Below are positions 1-10,276 of a DNA stretch of 64,000 nucleotides, one piece after another. Position 1 is the stretch's first letter. The number at the start of each line of letters is the position of its first letter. The translations under genes were made by a program, and so were the position numbers. Origin of the DNA: Diphasiastrum complanatum (lineage: Eukaryota > Streptophyta > Lycopodiopsida > Lycopodiales > Lycopodiaceae). Location of the stretch: the NCBI GenBank assembly GCA_029204225.1, contig CM055112.1, forward strand, positions 44,649,634 through 44,713,633. Direction: 5' to 3'. Under the pieces are notes generated by a model. That model did no database searches. It was not told the DNA's origin and saw only the letters and a list, made by a program, of their open reading frames with translations.

Positions 1-3000
1 CAACACTTGTTCTCTCACAAAATGGTAAGCCACCTCGATATGTTTGCTCCTTGCATGGAAAACCGGATTGCTTGCTAGACTTTGGGCTGAAAGGTTGTCA
101 CAAAAGATGATTGGACTCTCTGAAAAATCCAGCAAATGAAGCTCCATAATCATCCTCTTGATCCACACCATCTCCTTTGTGCATGATGTCAAAGCTTTGT
201 ACTCGGCCTCACTAGAAGAAAGTGATATAGTTGCTTGTTTCTTCGACATCCATGAGATAGCTCCATCACCTATGAAAATAGCATGTGCATTTATGGATTT
301 TCTATCCATAAGGTCTCCTGCAAAATCTGAATCTGAAAAACCAAATAAGTTAGGTGATGATCCTCTATAAACAATGCCAAAATCTTTTGTTCCCGAGATG
401 TATCTCAAGATCCTCTTTCCTAGTTTCCAATGTTCTATGCTAGGATCTTGCATGAATTGGCTTAATCTACCAACACAATAAGATAAATCAGGTCTTGTGA
501 TGGTTAGATATATAAGAGAACCTATTAGCTTCCTATAGAGAGTAATGTCCTCGAAGGATCTTTCATTACCTCTTATAGTTAGCTTTACATGTGATTCCAT
601 AGGTGTATCAATAGGATTTGCATCTACCATATGAAATCTATTGAGAATAGAAATAGCATACTTCTCTTGTGAAATAAAAGTGATTTGAGAAGTTCTAATT
701 ACTTCTATTCCTAAGATATAGCTCAAAAGACCAAGATCATGCACTTCAAATTCCTTTTTTAGTGCTTTCTTGATATCTTCTATATCTTCCTTGTTCCCTC
801 CACTTAAAATAATGTCATCCACATAAATTAGAAGGATTGTAACATCATTAGCACTAATTCTAAAGTAAAGTGAATGATCATACTCACTCATAGTGAAGTT
901 TTGAGAAAGTAGAAAAGAGTTAAGCCTAGCATACCAACTCCTTGGTGCTTGCTTAAGACCATACAAACTTTTTTGTAGAAAACACACATGATTAGGCTTG
1001 CTATGAGAAACATAGCTCTCGGGTTGCTCCATGTAGACTTCCTCTTCAAGATCACCATTCAAGAAAGCATTAGAAATGTCTAATTGCCAAAGATCCCATC
1101 CATAAAGAGTTGCAAGGGAAATGATTACTCTTATGCTCACCATCTTTGCCACGGGTGCAAAGGTTTCCTCATAGTCAATGCCATGCTCTTGAGCATAACC
1201 TTTAGCCACCAACCTTGCCTTCAACTTGTTGATAGATCCATCTTGATTTGTCTTTACCTTGAAGATCCATTTGCATCCAATTGCACTTTTGCCCTTTGGA
1301 AGCTCCACCAATCTCCATGTGTTGTTCTTCATAAGTGCTTCAAACTCAAGATCCATTGCTTGGATCCATTCCTCTTTTTGCCTTGCTTCATCTACACATG
1401 AAGGTACATCAAAAGAAGTTAGGAAAGCATAGTTGGATCCATCCACCACTTGCTTACCTTTGCCATCATAAGTGAGCCTTGAGGGTTTCACTTTATGCCT
1501 TGGAGTTCTCCTTGGAATTTGACTTGAAGAGGCTTCTTCAACATCCACATCCAATGTGTCATCAACTCCATTGTCATCAAGCACATTAGTTGCAACAACA
1601 CCATCATCACTTGAAACAACTTTTGGAATGTTACTTTCATCAAAAATGACATCCCTACTTGTGAACACTTTCTTGATTGAAGGAACATAAATCCTATATG
1701 CTTTGCTTACTTCACTATAACCAACAAAAATGCCCTTTCTTGAAGATGGATCCTCCTTAGTTCTATCATCAAGAGTAATGTTGAAGTAGCAAATGCATCC
1801 AAAAGTTCTTAGAAACTTGACATTAGGCTTCATACCAAACAAAGCTTCAAAAGGGGTTTTTCCTTCCAATACAACACTTGGCCATCTATTGCAAAGGAAA
1901 TTTGCACACAACAAAGCATCACTCCAAAAAGGTTTAGGAAGATTAGCATTCAATCTCATTGCCTTTGCACTCTCACACAAGGTTCTATTCTTCCTCTCGG
2001 CCACTCCATTTTGTTGTGGTGTTCTTGGACATGTGTACTCCCTCTTGATCCCATGCTCATCGCAAAAGGCTTTGAATTTGTTAGAAATGTATTCACCACC
2101 ATTGTCGCTCCTCAAGCATTTGATTTTGGTTGTAAATTGAGTCTCAATAGCAACTTTGAACTTGACAAACACATCAAACACCTCATCCTTGCTCTTTAGT
2201 AGATAAACCCAACAAAATCTACTAAAATCATCAATGAAAGTTACATACATCTTAGCACCTCCATTGCTAATTGTAGTAACACCATGAATATCCGAATGCA
2301 AGAGAGAAAAAGGCATCTTAGATCTAGATATAGATCTAGTATATGGCAATCTATGTGATTTAGACAAAGCACATTCTTCACAAACATGATTCAAGCAAGT
2401 AAGAGACTTGGGAAGTCCCCTTACTACCTCCTTTTTGGCTATTACCTCCAAGGCCTTGTAGTTGAGATGTCCCATCCTTTTATGCCATACCTCTTGAATT
2501 GACATTTGTTCATTTGCCATGCATCCAACTTGGTTAGCAACAACACATGCATCAAGCTTGAACAATTTCCCTTGCCTTTTCCCTTTTGCAATGATACTAC
2601 ACCCCTTTTTGATCAAGCAAGCATCACCATCAAACTCAACTTTGAATCCTTTGTCAAGCATTTGGCTTACACTAAGTAAGTTCTTGGTAATGGATGGAAT
2701 GAGCAAAACATCTTTCAATTCTATATTCCTATTTGTAGAAAGTGAAATAGGAATTGTGCCAATCCCCTTGATTGCACACTCACCATCATTTGCGGTATAG
2801 ATTACCTTCCTATCACCATCAAATGCCATTAAAGATGAAAAATACTCTTTATGATATGTCATATGAGAAGTGGCTCCACTATCAATCCACCAAGGATCAA
2901 TGTCTCCATGATTAGCCAACAAGCAAGATGACATAACAAAAGCATCATTTGAAAGAAGCTCATCCCCACCCTCATCAATAGTTAGATTGGTTTGCTTTTC

Positions 3001-3798
3001 CCCTTGATCCCTCTTTTTCTTGAAACAATCACTAGCAAAATGCCCTTTGACTCCACAATAGAAACATTTTAGCTTAGATCTATCCTTCTTTTTGCCAAAA
3101 GTAGAGTGCTCACCTTGGTCTTGCCCTTTAGACCAATTGCTTTTACCTTTGCCCTTGAACTTGCCTTTAGAGAACATTGCCTCCTCTTCTCCTCCTTGAG
3201 ATGTAGAAGATGCTCCCACTCTTGCTTGCAACCTGAATTCTTCAGCCAACAAGACCTCTTGCAAGTCTCCAACACTTGGTAAACATTTTTGGATAGCATA
3301 ACTTTGAACAAGATTAGCATGATCATCCAACAAGCCATTGAGAATCACTTGAACAAGCTCCTCATTATTTATGCCATCATTAATGCATGCTAACTCATCA
3401 TTCAATGCTTTAACTCTCAAAACAAAAGCATGTCCACTCTCACTCTTCTTTTGCATACAAGAAAAGATTTGCCTTCTTAAAGTCAACACTCTAGAAGTAG
3501 ACTTGGATTCATAAACCTTCTTCAAGGCTTCCCAAGCTTCACTAGATGATGTGCACTTACCAACCTCTTTGATAAGCTCATTTGTCACATTCATCTTGAT
3601 CATGTGAAGGGCTTTCTTTGCCCTCTTGTCATACCTCAATTGTTCTTGAGGTGCCAAAGGTCTCTCCTCCACACCTACAACAATATCCATCAACTCATTC
3701 ATCTCAAGCAAAGACTCCATCCTTACTTTCCAAGTAGAATAGTTGAGGGAGGTAAGCCTATCATTGCTTTCCAACATGTAGCCTCCATTTGTAGCCAT
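1..3798 (-). CDS. Ty1/copia gag-pol polyprotein, open to the left edge
   Basis: Reading the minus strand from the ATG at 3798-3796, the frame stays open for 1266 codons to base 1, so the C-terminus lies outside the window. Domain order is copia: a gag region, a zinc knuckle CFYCGVKGHFASDC (residues 245-258, CX2CX4HX4C), aspartic protease WWIDSGATSHM (catalytic Asp about 306), a pre-integrase HHCC segment, integrase with Asp503, Asp565 and Glu601 (D-61-D-35-E), reverse transcriptase with YVDD at 992-995, and RNase H (SSEAEY, then KHIEVAYHFV near the edge). All visible catalytic residues are present and I saw no frameshift. That contrasts with every other copia copy here and suggests a recent, possibly competent insertion. 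The product would replicate the element through a cytoplasmic particle. The start fits because the leader, primer site and LTR follow directly upstream. Confidence 0.93.
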   Translation of the reverse strand, partial: MATNGGYMLESNDRLTSLNYSTWKVRMESLLEMNELMDIVVGVEERPLAPQEQLRYDKRAKKALHMIKMNVTNELIKEVGKCTSSSEAWEALKKVYESKSTSRVLTLRRQIFSCMQKKSESGHAFVLRVKALNDELACINDGINNEELVQVILNGLLDDHANLVQSYAIQKCLPSVGDLQEVLLAEEFRLQARVGASSTSQGGEEEAMFSKGKFKGKGKSNWSKGQDQGEHSTFGKKKDRSKLKCFYCGVKGHFASDCFKKKRDQGEKQTNLTIDEGGDELLSNDAFVMSSCLLANHGDIDPWWIDSGATSHMTYHKEYFSSLMAFDGDRKVIYTANDGECAIKGIGTIPISLSTNRNIELKDVLLIPSITKNLLSVSQMLDKGFKVEFDGDACLIKKGCSIIAKGKRQGKLFKLDACVVANQVGCMANEQMSIQEVWHKRMGHLNYKALEVIAKKEVVRGLPKSLTCLNHVCEECALSKSHRLPYTRSISRSKMPFSLLHSDIHGVTTISNGGAKMYVTFIDDFSRFCWVYLLKSKDEVFDVFVKFKVAIETQFTTKIKCLRSDNGGEYISNKFKAFCDEHGIKREYTCPRTPQQNGVAERKNRTLCESAKAMRLNANLPKPFWSDALLCANFLCNRWPSVVLEGKTPFEALFGMKPNVKFLRTFGCICYFNITLDDRTKEDPSSRKGIFVGYSEVSKAYRIYVPSIKKVFTSRDVIFDESNIPKVVSSDDGVVATNVLDDNGVDDTLDVDVEEASSSQIPRRTPRHKVKPSRLTYDGKGKQVVDGSNYAFLTSFDVPSCVDEARQKEEWIQAMDLEFEALMKNNTWRLVELPKGKSAIGCKWIFKVKTNQDGSINKLKARLVAKGYAQEHGIDYEETFAPVAKMVSIRVIISLATLYGWDLWQLDISNAFLNGDLEEEVYMEQPESYVSHSKPNHVCFLQKSLYGLKQAPRSWYARLNSFLLSQNFTMSEYDHSLYFRISANDVTILLIYVDDIILSGGNKEDIEDIKKALKKEFEVHDLGLLSYILGIEVIRTSQITFISQEKYAISILNRFHMVDANPIDTPMESHVKLTIRGNERSFEDITLYRKLIGSLIYLTITRPDLSYCVGRLSQFMQDPSIEHWKLGKRILRYISGTKDFGIVYRGSSPNLFGFSDSDFAGDLMDRKSINAHAIFIGDGAISWMSKKQATISLSSSEAEYKALTSCTKEMVWIKRMIMELHLLDFSESPIIFCDNLSAQSLASNPVFHARSKHIEVAYHFVREQVL

Positions 3799-4395
3799 GT
3801 TGCAATGATTGATCTCTGATCTTTGACCTGTTCCAATGCACTAAGCACTCTCTTGAATCAACAAATGAAACACAAGAAGAAATCACAAAGATTTGGAACC
3901 TAAAACCTTACTTTTTCTCTCTTTTCCTCACTTTTTCCTCAATTTTAGCCACTAGTTTTATGATTTCTTGATCAAACCAAGACCAAACCTCAATATACTT
4001 GCTTTTCCCTCACTCCTAAGATTGAAATACACTCTTGAATCATTCAGCAAACTGAAAATCAGAGGGTTACATCAATTTTGAAGTTTTTGACATGAAGAAG
4101 CAAGAAATTGAATCAAAAAACTATATGCTAGAATGGAAAACTAATAGGATCTTGTTGGATCTTGCATCTCCCTCTTTCCAAAACAAATTTTGTCTCCTTA
4201 TTCTGATAAGTACAGAGGGAATTCGCCCTACTTCAATTGAAATGCATACAAATGATGTTTTGATCACAAAGATCCAATTTCTACACATAAATCAACAAGA
4301 TTTTTAGCTAGAAACTTGATTGGAATGCTACAAAAGCAAACTCGCCCACAAATCTCTTCTAAATCTGGCAAAACCTGCACATTTGGCCGCCTAAT
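3799..4395 (-). other. Untranslated leader of the left-edge copia element
   Basis: This stretch lies between the primer binding site and the gag start and has no convincing frame. It is AT-rich and would be the 5' leader (packaging/dimerisation region) of the element transcript. Two short frames here do not resemble any protein. Confidence 0.7.
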
Positions 4396-4407
4396 GCTCT
4401 GATACCA
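4396..4407 (-). promoter_or_regulatory. Primer binding site, initiator tRNA-Met type
   Basis: On the minus strand these 12 bases read TGGTATCAGAGC, the usual plant copia complement of the initiator tRNA-Met 3' end. They abut the inner end of the LTR with no gap, which fixes the LTR boundary at 4408. Confidence 0.93.
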
Positions 4408-5060
4408 TGTGAAAAACTCAGATCCAAAAGATGCTAAAGTTTCATAAAGATCTTGGCCATGGAAGTTATGCACATCTAGATTGAAAAAATGATAGAAATT
4501 GTGATGTTAAGCATACTAAACATCAACTAAACATCAAAATCTGATCATAAGCTTCCACAAACAGAAACTTGCTGTCCCTGTCCGTACTTCAGAGCCTACA
4601 ACCTGCATTTCACACGTGTGAAGCCATAGCAACAAAGAAATCACAATTCTAGTGGCTAGAATGCAAGATATGAACAAAAAAGTGAGAGAGAAGAAGATGG
4701 ATCTTCAAAGAGCATAACATTCATTCAATAGAATGAAAATGAGATGTGTACATACTCGTGGAGATGGCTATTTATAGCAGCCATAGTGCCTCTTGGCCAC
4801 TTGTCTTATGATAGGCTAAAATTGGGGTCCAATAGGATTCACCCATCTACCTAGAAATTTGGTCAAATAGGAATGCACCAAATTATGAGCCAATAGAAGA
4901 GCTCCACACTCGACCTCCTCTAATTAATGTGACCTCAAAAGTAGTGTACACATACTTTGGGCCTCTACATACATGTATGAACCTATCTCTAACTTTTATT
5001 TGGCCATAGGCCTACAAAATCTCAAGTTAGGAAAATACTACTAGTTGACAATTTTTCACA
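4408..5060 (-). repeat. 5' LTR of the left-edge copia element
   Basis: The 653-bp LTR is bounded by TGTGAAAAA and TTTTTCACA, a 9-bp terminal inverted repeat with canonical TG/CA ends. On the minus strand CTATAAATAG at 4768-4777 is a good TATA box for the element promoter. A palindrome TTTCACACGTGTGAA (4608-4622) and GTCCGTAC (4580-4587) recur in other LTRs of this window. The matching 3' LTR should lie left of base 1. The outer end abuts LINE coding sequence at 5061, so the element inserted into a LINE copy. Confidence 0.92.
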
Positions 5061-5690
5061 CTTCCTTCTTCCGCGTCCCACTCTTCTCGCAGGCGTGTTG
5101 ACATTGTCCTCTCTCGGGATGGGCTTCGTACTTTGGCAGATGTTGTTGTTGCTGATCCCACGCGTGGTGACCTATTGCCTCGCTCTGCCTTCACACCAGG
5201 AGAAGCGGCAGACGTCGCAGCACAAGAGGAGAAAAAAAACTACTCCGACAGGCACCCCACTGATGCTTTCCTTCCTTTGGCTATTGAGACTTATGGCACC
5301 TTGCATCAACGCTTTGAGGTCTTTCTTCGCATGTGTTCTCATCAGGTGACAGAGCGTCAAGGTATTTCTGGTTCTATTCTCATGGCTTCCTTCAAACAGC
5401 GTGTTTCCATTGCCCTGCAACGTGCTCAGGCCCTATCTATTCTGCAACGGGCAACAGTGGCTGGGTCTGCTACATCTCATCTCCTTTCATTAGCCGACTC
5501 ACCACCTCTTCACTTTTTCGATCTGCTGCAGTCAGTTGGCAGACTCTCACAGACATCATCATAGTTTATGCACTCTTATTTTTAATGCCAGGAATTGGAT
5601 TAATCTTAGCTTTACTGCAAGCTTCGCTCTTGTTTGAGCCTACTTTTGTTTAAACTTCCCCTTCGGGGTGTATATATCTTTTTCATCAAT
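5061..5690 (+). mobile_element. 3' part of an RLE-type LINE (endonuclease domain and 3' UTR)
   Basis: From 5061 a plus-strand frame runs open to the stop near 5564. It begins in the same sequence as 36,7xx in the long LINE copy. It encodes the restriction-like endonuclease end: VDIVLSRDGLRTL, then DVVVADPTRGD, then EEKKNYSDR and FLPLAIETYG, giving the D...D...K and E-containing pattern of PD-(D/E)XK nucleases in R2-like LINEs. A short AT-rich 3' UTR with CTTCGGGGTGTATATAT and AATAAA near 5683 follows; the exact 3' end is uncertain. The remainder of this LINE is presumably left of the window, beyond the copia insertion. Unlike the copy at 36.8 kb it keeps the DPTRGDLLPRSAF segment. Confidence 0.75.
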
Positions 5691-7744
5691 GTACCTACTA
5701 CTTTTTCCTATGAATAAATGCACCAGGTTGTTACACATTCAAACCAGCATTCGACCATTTCTAACACATCACCAGCGATTGCTGCTATCTGGCATAAATC
5801 AACATTTTTGCAATCCATATATGGTGGTCCTGCTTAGCGTGATCTATCGGGCATGATGACACAACCATCAGCGCACTGTCCATAGCAGCACTGTTAGAGG
5901 GGTTCGAGGGTTGTAAATTGCAGTCGCTTCCTGTCAAGCTATCAATCGGACATCCATCGGCGCGGGCATGGATTGAGAGATGCTCTGTTGCTAATTACCT
6001 TCGTCCATCTCACTGTCAGACAAAAGAGAATTATCGACCTAATATCCTATTAATCAATTAGAATTGAGTCAGGCTTTTGGCAATCACTGATTTTCTCTCT
6101 TCAACTATGATGGATGGCTATTTATGAAGGAAGAATTAACAAGAATTTGAACTCCAACCATTTATCGCATCATCTTAGACCAGCAGCAATTCAGCATTGG
6201 CATAACTTAGAGGCTGTCCAAACATTTTTTTATGGTCATTCAAAGATATAAGGCGCCTTCATTGGGCCTTTCTTTCTATCGCACTCGGAATCTGTTGTTT
6301 GAAGAACAGTCGAAGGCTGAAGATACCCAATTATTTCAACATTTTTGAAGGTAGAACTTTGAATCATTCAAACTGACACATTTCTCTCATTAGTGAGCGC
6401 ATGCAAAAATTACAAGAATTGGTGCCAAACATGGACAAGCATTTGAGTCCAAACAAACAAGTTTATATTCGAATCTAGACAGACAGAATTATATTTGAGT
6501 TTGGACAGACAGAATTCTATTCGAATCCAAGCAGACAACGATGGGCCTGTGCCTTCCTAGTGCATATGTGTTTTTCCTCTCTATCGACACTTATCACCAA
6601 CTATCAGAAACTTACAGATTTGGCTGTCAGACAAACAAACATTCGACCATCAGACAAATATTTGTTCTACCAAAGAAATGTTCGAGTTGACCATTCAACA
6701 TTCACAATGATGTATGTGGCGGGAGATTGGCCACGTGTAACTTTTTTATGGTCTGCATAAGACTAGACACAGTCCAGAACATACGTCATCTTCCTAATGA
6801 AGTTTGAAGCCTGTCTTTAAGCTATAATAGAGTAACTTTTTGAAGAACTGGTGATGTGAAGTTCCCACCATATTAGTAAAACACCATAACTACTTTCTCT
6901 AGGCGTATGCTTATTTCCAGATGGCAAAGGCAGTGATTCTCATCAGACTCTCTCTTTGTAATAGCAAACCATTGGATACCTCACCAAATATGACATTTCA
7001 GATCTTCCGACGTTCTGCCTGCTTTTCCAAACACATATATAGCAGAGTCCACGCTCATTCTAATTAATTAGTTCATTGCTTTGTGTGGTAGAAAGCGGGA
7101 GTAGAGTGCTTGTTGTTTTCTCTTCTGTTTGACCTATTATGGTAGAATAAAATACTGTCTACTGTCTTCATCAACTAGAATCAATGCAGTGATATGCCAA
7201 CCTTGTATATGTAGTCTGTATTTTCATAAAAATCTGAAGGAGTGGGTGACAGACACTTTTGGTTTCTCAAGAACATTATACTGAGTTTTCTAATTCTTGT
7301 GGAATGAATCACACCCCTATTGTTATTGTCTATTCTGACTGATCCTAGGAAATTCATGTTGATTCTGCAAAATAATGGATTCTATGCTATATGGATTCAT
7401 AATTAGAGCTGGACCTAGTAATTAATCAAACTATGCTGTGTTTGGAACTGCTTTATCAGAATAAGTGAGTAGCAAGTTTATGAGGACTGTTGAGGGTCGA
7501 CATAGCCCATTGTAAGCATTGCCTACAGCAATCGTTTGGCCTTGTGGCATTCTTGTTTTTGCTAAGTTCAGATCTAAACGGTGAAGCATGTGATCTTAAT
7601 ATTGTGGGGATGTCTAATCATTACGAGTTCTTACTCTTCTCTGGAATCCGGATTTCTTGGTTGAACTGTGTGAATATCTTTCTTGGTGTTTGTTTGTACC
7701 ATTCTCAATGGCGGTACTGGCCACCTACCCAGAAATGTCATCAG
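5691..7744. other. Anonymous AT-rich spacer
   Basis: No gene or element end recognised. At about 6428-6545 and again at 6640-6680 there are loosely repeated phrases built on TTCGAATC and CAGACAGAATT (several imperfect copies of roughly 30 bp), possibly a decayed tandem repeat. Short frames on both strands look random. Confidence 0.5.
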
Positions 7745-7751
7745 GCCTAGT

Positions 7752-9316
7752 TATGGTAAGTCAAATCAAGGAGCCTATAAGACTCCTAAAAAGAGTGATG
7801 TCCACGAAGGATCTTTCATCACCTTTATTAGGATCTTTTACAACTTGCTCCATTGGAGTATCAATACTCTCACAATCTAGCATATTAAGTTTCTTCAACA
7901 TTGAAAGAGCATACTTTGATTGACAAATAAAAGCTTTATCATTATGAAAGTCAATCTCTAGGCCTAAAATGTAATGAATTTTTCCAAGATCTTGCATCTT
8001 GAATTCTCCTCCGAGTGCAACTTTAGTTTCTTCAACTAACTTGATACAACTTCCACTTAGGATAATATAATCAACATAAATTAGAAGAATGACAATATCA
8101 CTAGCATAAAACTTGATATACATGGAAGGATCATAGTCACTAGGAAAGAATCCTAGTGAGATAAGAAAATTGTTAAGTCGAGAATACCACGATCTTGGTG
8201 CTTTCTTTAGTCCATAAAGACTTTTGAAAAGCAAGCAAACTCTGGACTCATCTTTGATGAATCCTTGAGTTTGTTCCATATAGATTTCTCCTTCTAGATA
8301 TCCATTTAAAAAAGCATTTGAGACATCTAATTGGAACAACTTTCGTTTGAAAAAACAAGCAATGTATATGATAACTCTTATTGATACCATCTTTGCAACA
8401 GGTGCAAAGGTCTCTTCATAATCAACCATGAATTTGGGCAAAGCCCTTTGCACAAAGTCTTGCCTTATATTTGTTGATTATCTTGATTATATTTGCCTCG
8501 AAAAACCCATTTGCAACCAATAGTATGCTTGTTAGATGGAAGACCCACAAACTCCCATGTCTTGTTGGTGATCAATGCATCATATTCCTGCTTCATGGCT
8601 AAAAACCATTCGTTTGAGTTGAGTGCCTCTTGCTCTTCATGTGAGATAAAATATGCATAACTAGTGGAATCAAGTTTCATTTGTTTGCCTTTTTCACCAT
8701 ATGAGAGCCTCTTAGGCTCGAATCTTTCTCTTAGTGATCTTCTAGGCGAGAAGATTCGAGGTGACTCCTCCTCAATTCTCGGCACCATTCCTCCATGATA
8801 ATCTTCAAGAGAGATAATAGGAGAACCTTTTTGAGACTCTTTGATCTCGGCCTCATCAAAAATGTATTTCTGGTTCACATGGAATATAACATCTCTACTC
8901 TCAATTATGATTGAGATAGAGGGAACATAAATTCTATATGCCTTCTTGTTGGATGAATACCCAACCACAGTCCCTTTGCTTGAATTTGGATCATCTTTTC
9001 TCCTTGTTTCCAAGGGAATATGTACAAAGCAAGCACATTCAAAAAGTCTAAGGTGATCAACGTTAGGCTTCTTCTTGAGTAAGACTTCATATGGTGATCT
9101 TCCTGCAAGAGTATTGTGAGGTAGTCTATTGCACAAATAATTTGCACAATTTATTGCTTCTCCCCAAAATTCAATAGGCATAGAAGCTTCAATTCGAATT
9201 GCTTTTCATTCACATAAGGATCTATTTTTCCTTTCGACAACCCCATTTTGAGATGGAGAATAAGCACAAGAAAATTCTCTCTTGATTCCTTCAAGCTCAA
9301 AAATAATCATATGCTT
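7752..9316 (-). pseudogene. Broken copia pol: integrase C-terminus to reverse transcriptase
   Basis: Minus-strand frames at 9181-8465 (integrase C-terminus into the start of RT; FWGEAINCANYLCNRLP, then KTWEFVGLPSNKHTIGCKWVF) and 8453-7761 (RT: DYEETFAPVAKMVSIRV, LDVSNAFLNG, SLYGLKKAPRSWY) are separated by a frameshift near 8460. The catalytic motif reads YVDY rather than YVDD: an Asp codon is TAT at 8067-8069, which should abolish polymerisation. A further small deletion near 9206 breaks the integrase frame. Both ends are truncated, at about 7750 inside RT and at 9316 inside integrase, the latter next to a microsatellite. Bases 8318-9784 are repeated directly at 37,178-38,739. Confidence 0.9.
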
Positions 9317-9334
9317 GTTAAGTAGATGAGGTTA

Positions 9335-9340
<6 letters not shown>

Positions 9341-9406
<66 letters not shown>

Positions 9407-9408
9407 GA
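9341..9408. repeat. Compound (GT)15-(GA)15 microsatellite
   Basis: Fifteen GT units (9341-9370) are followed by about fifteen GA units (9371-9400) and a slightly imperfect end. It sits exactly at the integrase breakpoint; the equivalent site in D2 has only a long GA tract. Confidence 0.97.
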
Positions 9409-9784
9409 TTATATTCATTCTGAATCAGGAGTAATGTATAAAGAGGCATGCATATTAATCTACATGGAATGCTACAATTTCTAGTCGTATCGAGGCATGT
9501 GGCAATGTACCATTGGGCAAGGACTAAAACTTGTAATGCCCCTTTGCCTTTACAGGGTTGTGGCATTCACTTTCGTACTCTCGTGTATAGAGGACAAAAG
9601 GGATGTCATTTGACTTTGTGCAAATTTCATGTATTCTCCTATCACATTCATTTACTAGGAGTGTTTCTCTTACAAAGTCTCAAAGGAGAGGATGAACATG
9701 GACCATGCACTAATTTTGTGTTGTCTAATTGCATATCTTTAGGAGTCAGGACATACACCATAGCAGAGGCCATGATCTGATTCA
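9409..9784. other. Anonymous tail of repeat D1
   Basis: A unique-looking 0.37-kb segment shared with 38,363-38,739. Open frames exist on both strands (for example 9448-9780 plus) but they match no family I know, and the frame is kept in both copies only because divergence is low. Function unknown. Confidence 0.5.
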
Positions 9785-10169
9785 ACCATAGTGTGATCGA
9801 GCAAGCATGACTTATATGAGAATATTTCATGCATCGGACATTATGGAGCCGAGTATGGGTTTTAGTCACTTACTATTTGGAATATTGACAAACAATCTAA
9901 AACTCATGACACCAAGCAACACTTACTATCCAAGTATCAATGGTTTTCACATTATGAAAAGCAAGTACATAAATCAGTGCTGACAGCACAACAAAATTTA
10001 GTCGTGTCTAATTCAGCACATAAAATTCACAATAATTGCATATATTCATAATCATGAAATTGCATGATTATTAAAGAATTTTGCATTCACAAACTAGTAA
10101 TTCGTAGTGGAAATTGAAATGTCAGAACAAACTCTCCGCGTTTGCCTGCTCCCTCTTGTTCATTTTTGC

Positions 10170-10276
10170 TTAGATAGCTTTGTCTCGCAGCCGCTGCTGA
10201 AAGCGAATGGCGTTGTCCAACAGCATCCTCGGATCGGCAATGGAGCATTTCACATTCGGATGCATGCTGATGGCAT
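10170..10276 (-). pseudogene. Remnant of tau-class GST exon 2
   Basis: Only the last 107 nt of the GST coding sequence survive, including the complement of the stop codon at 10,170-10,172. They correspond to 46,541-46,647 in the other arm. At 10,276 the sequence jumps to the GAA-repeat of the GST 5' leader, so about 870 bp (most of the leader repeat, start codon, exon 1, intron, most of exon 2) are gone. A small frame across the join (10,314-10,087 minus) reads the GST tail out of frame. Upstream, a 42-bp piece carrying the TATA box is also missing (see 10,331). This copy cannot encode a GST. Confidence 0.93.

Larger units (their letters stand above)
8318..9784. repeat. Direct repeat unit D1 (matches 37,178-38,739)
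   Basis: This block of copia pol, dinucleotide repeat and a 0.37-kb anonymous tail is nearly the same as 37,178-38,739 in the same orientation. In 107 comparable integrase residues I count 8 differences. D1 lacks 12 bp present in D2 near 8632 and has a different microsatellite. It ends near 9784, just before inverted-repeat arm A. Confidence 0.88.

Noticed and set aside
9448-9780. 110-codon frame in the D1 tail as a gene
   Set aside because: Conserved in D2 only because the repeats are nearly identical; no family match and no signals of a gene.
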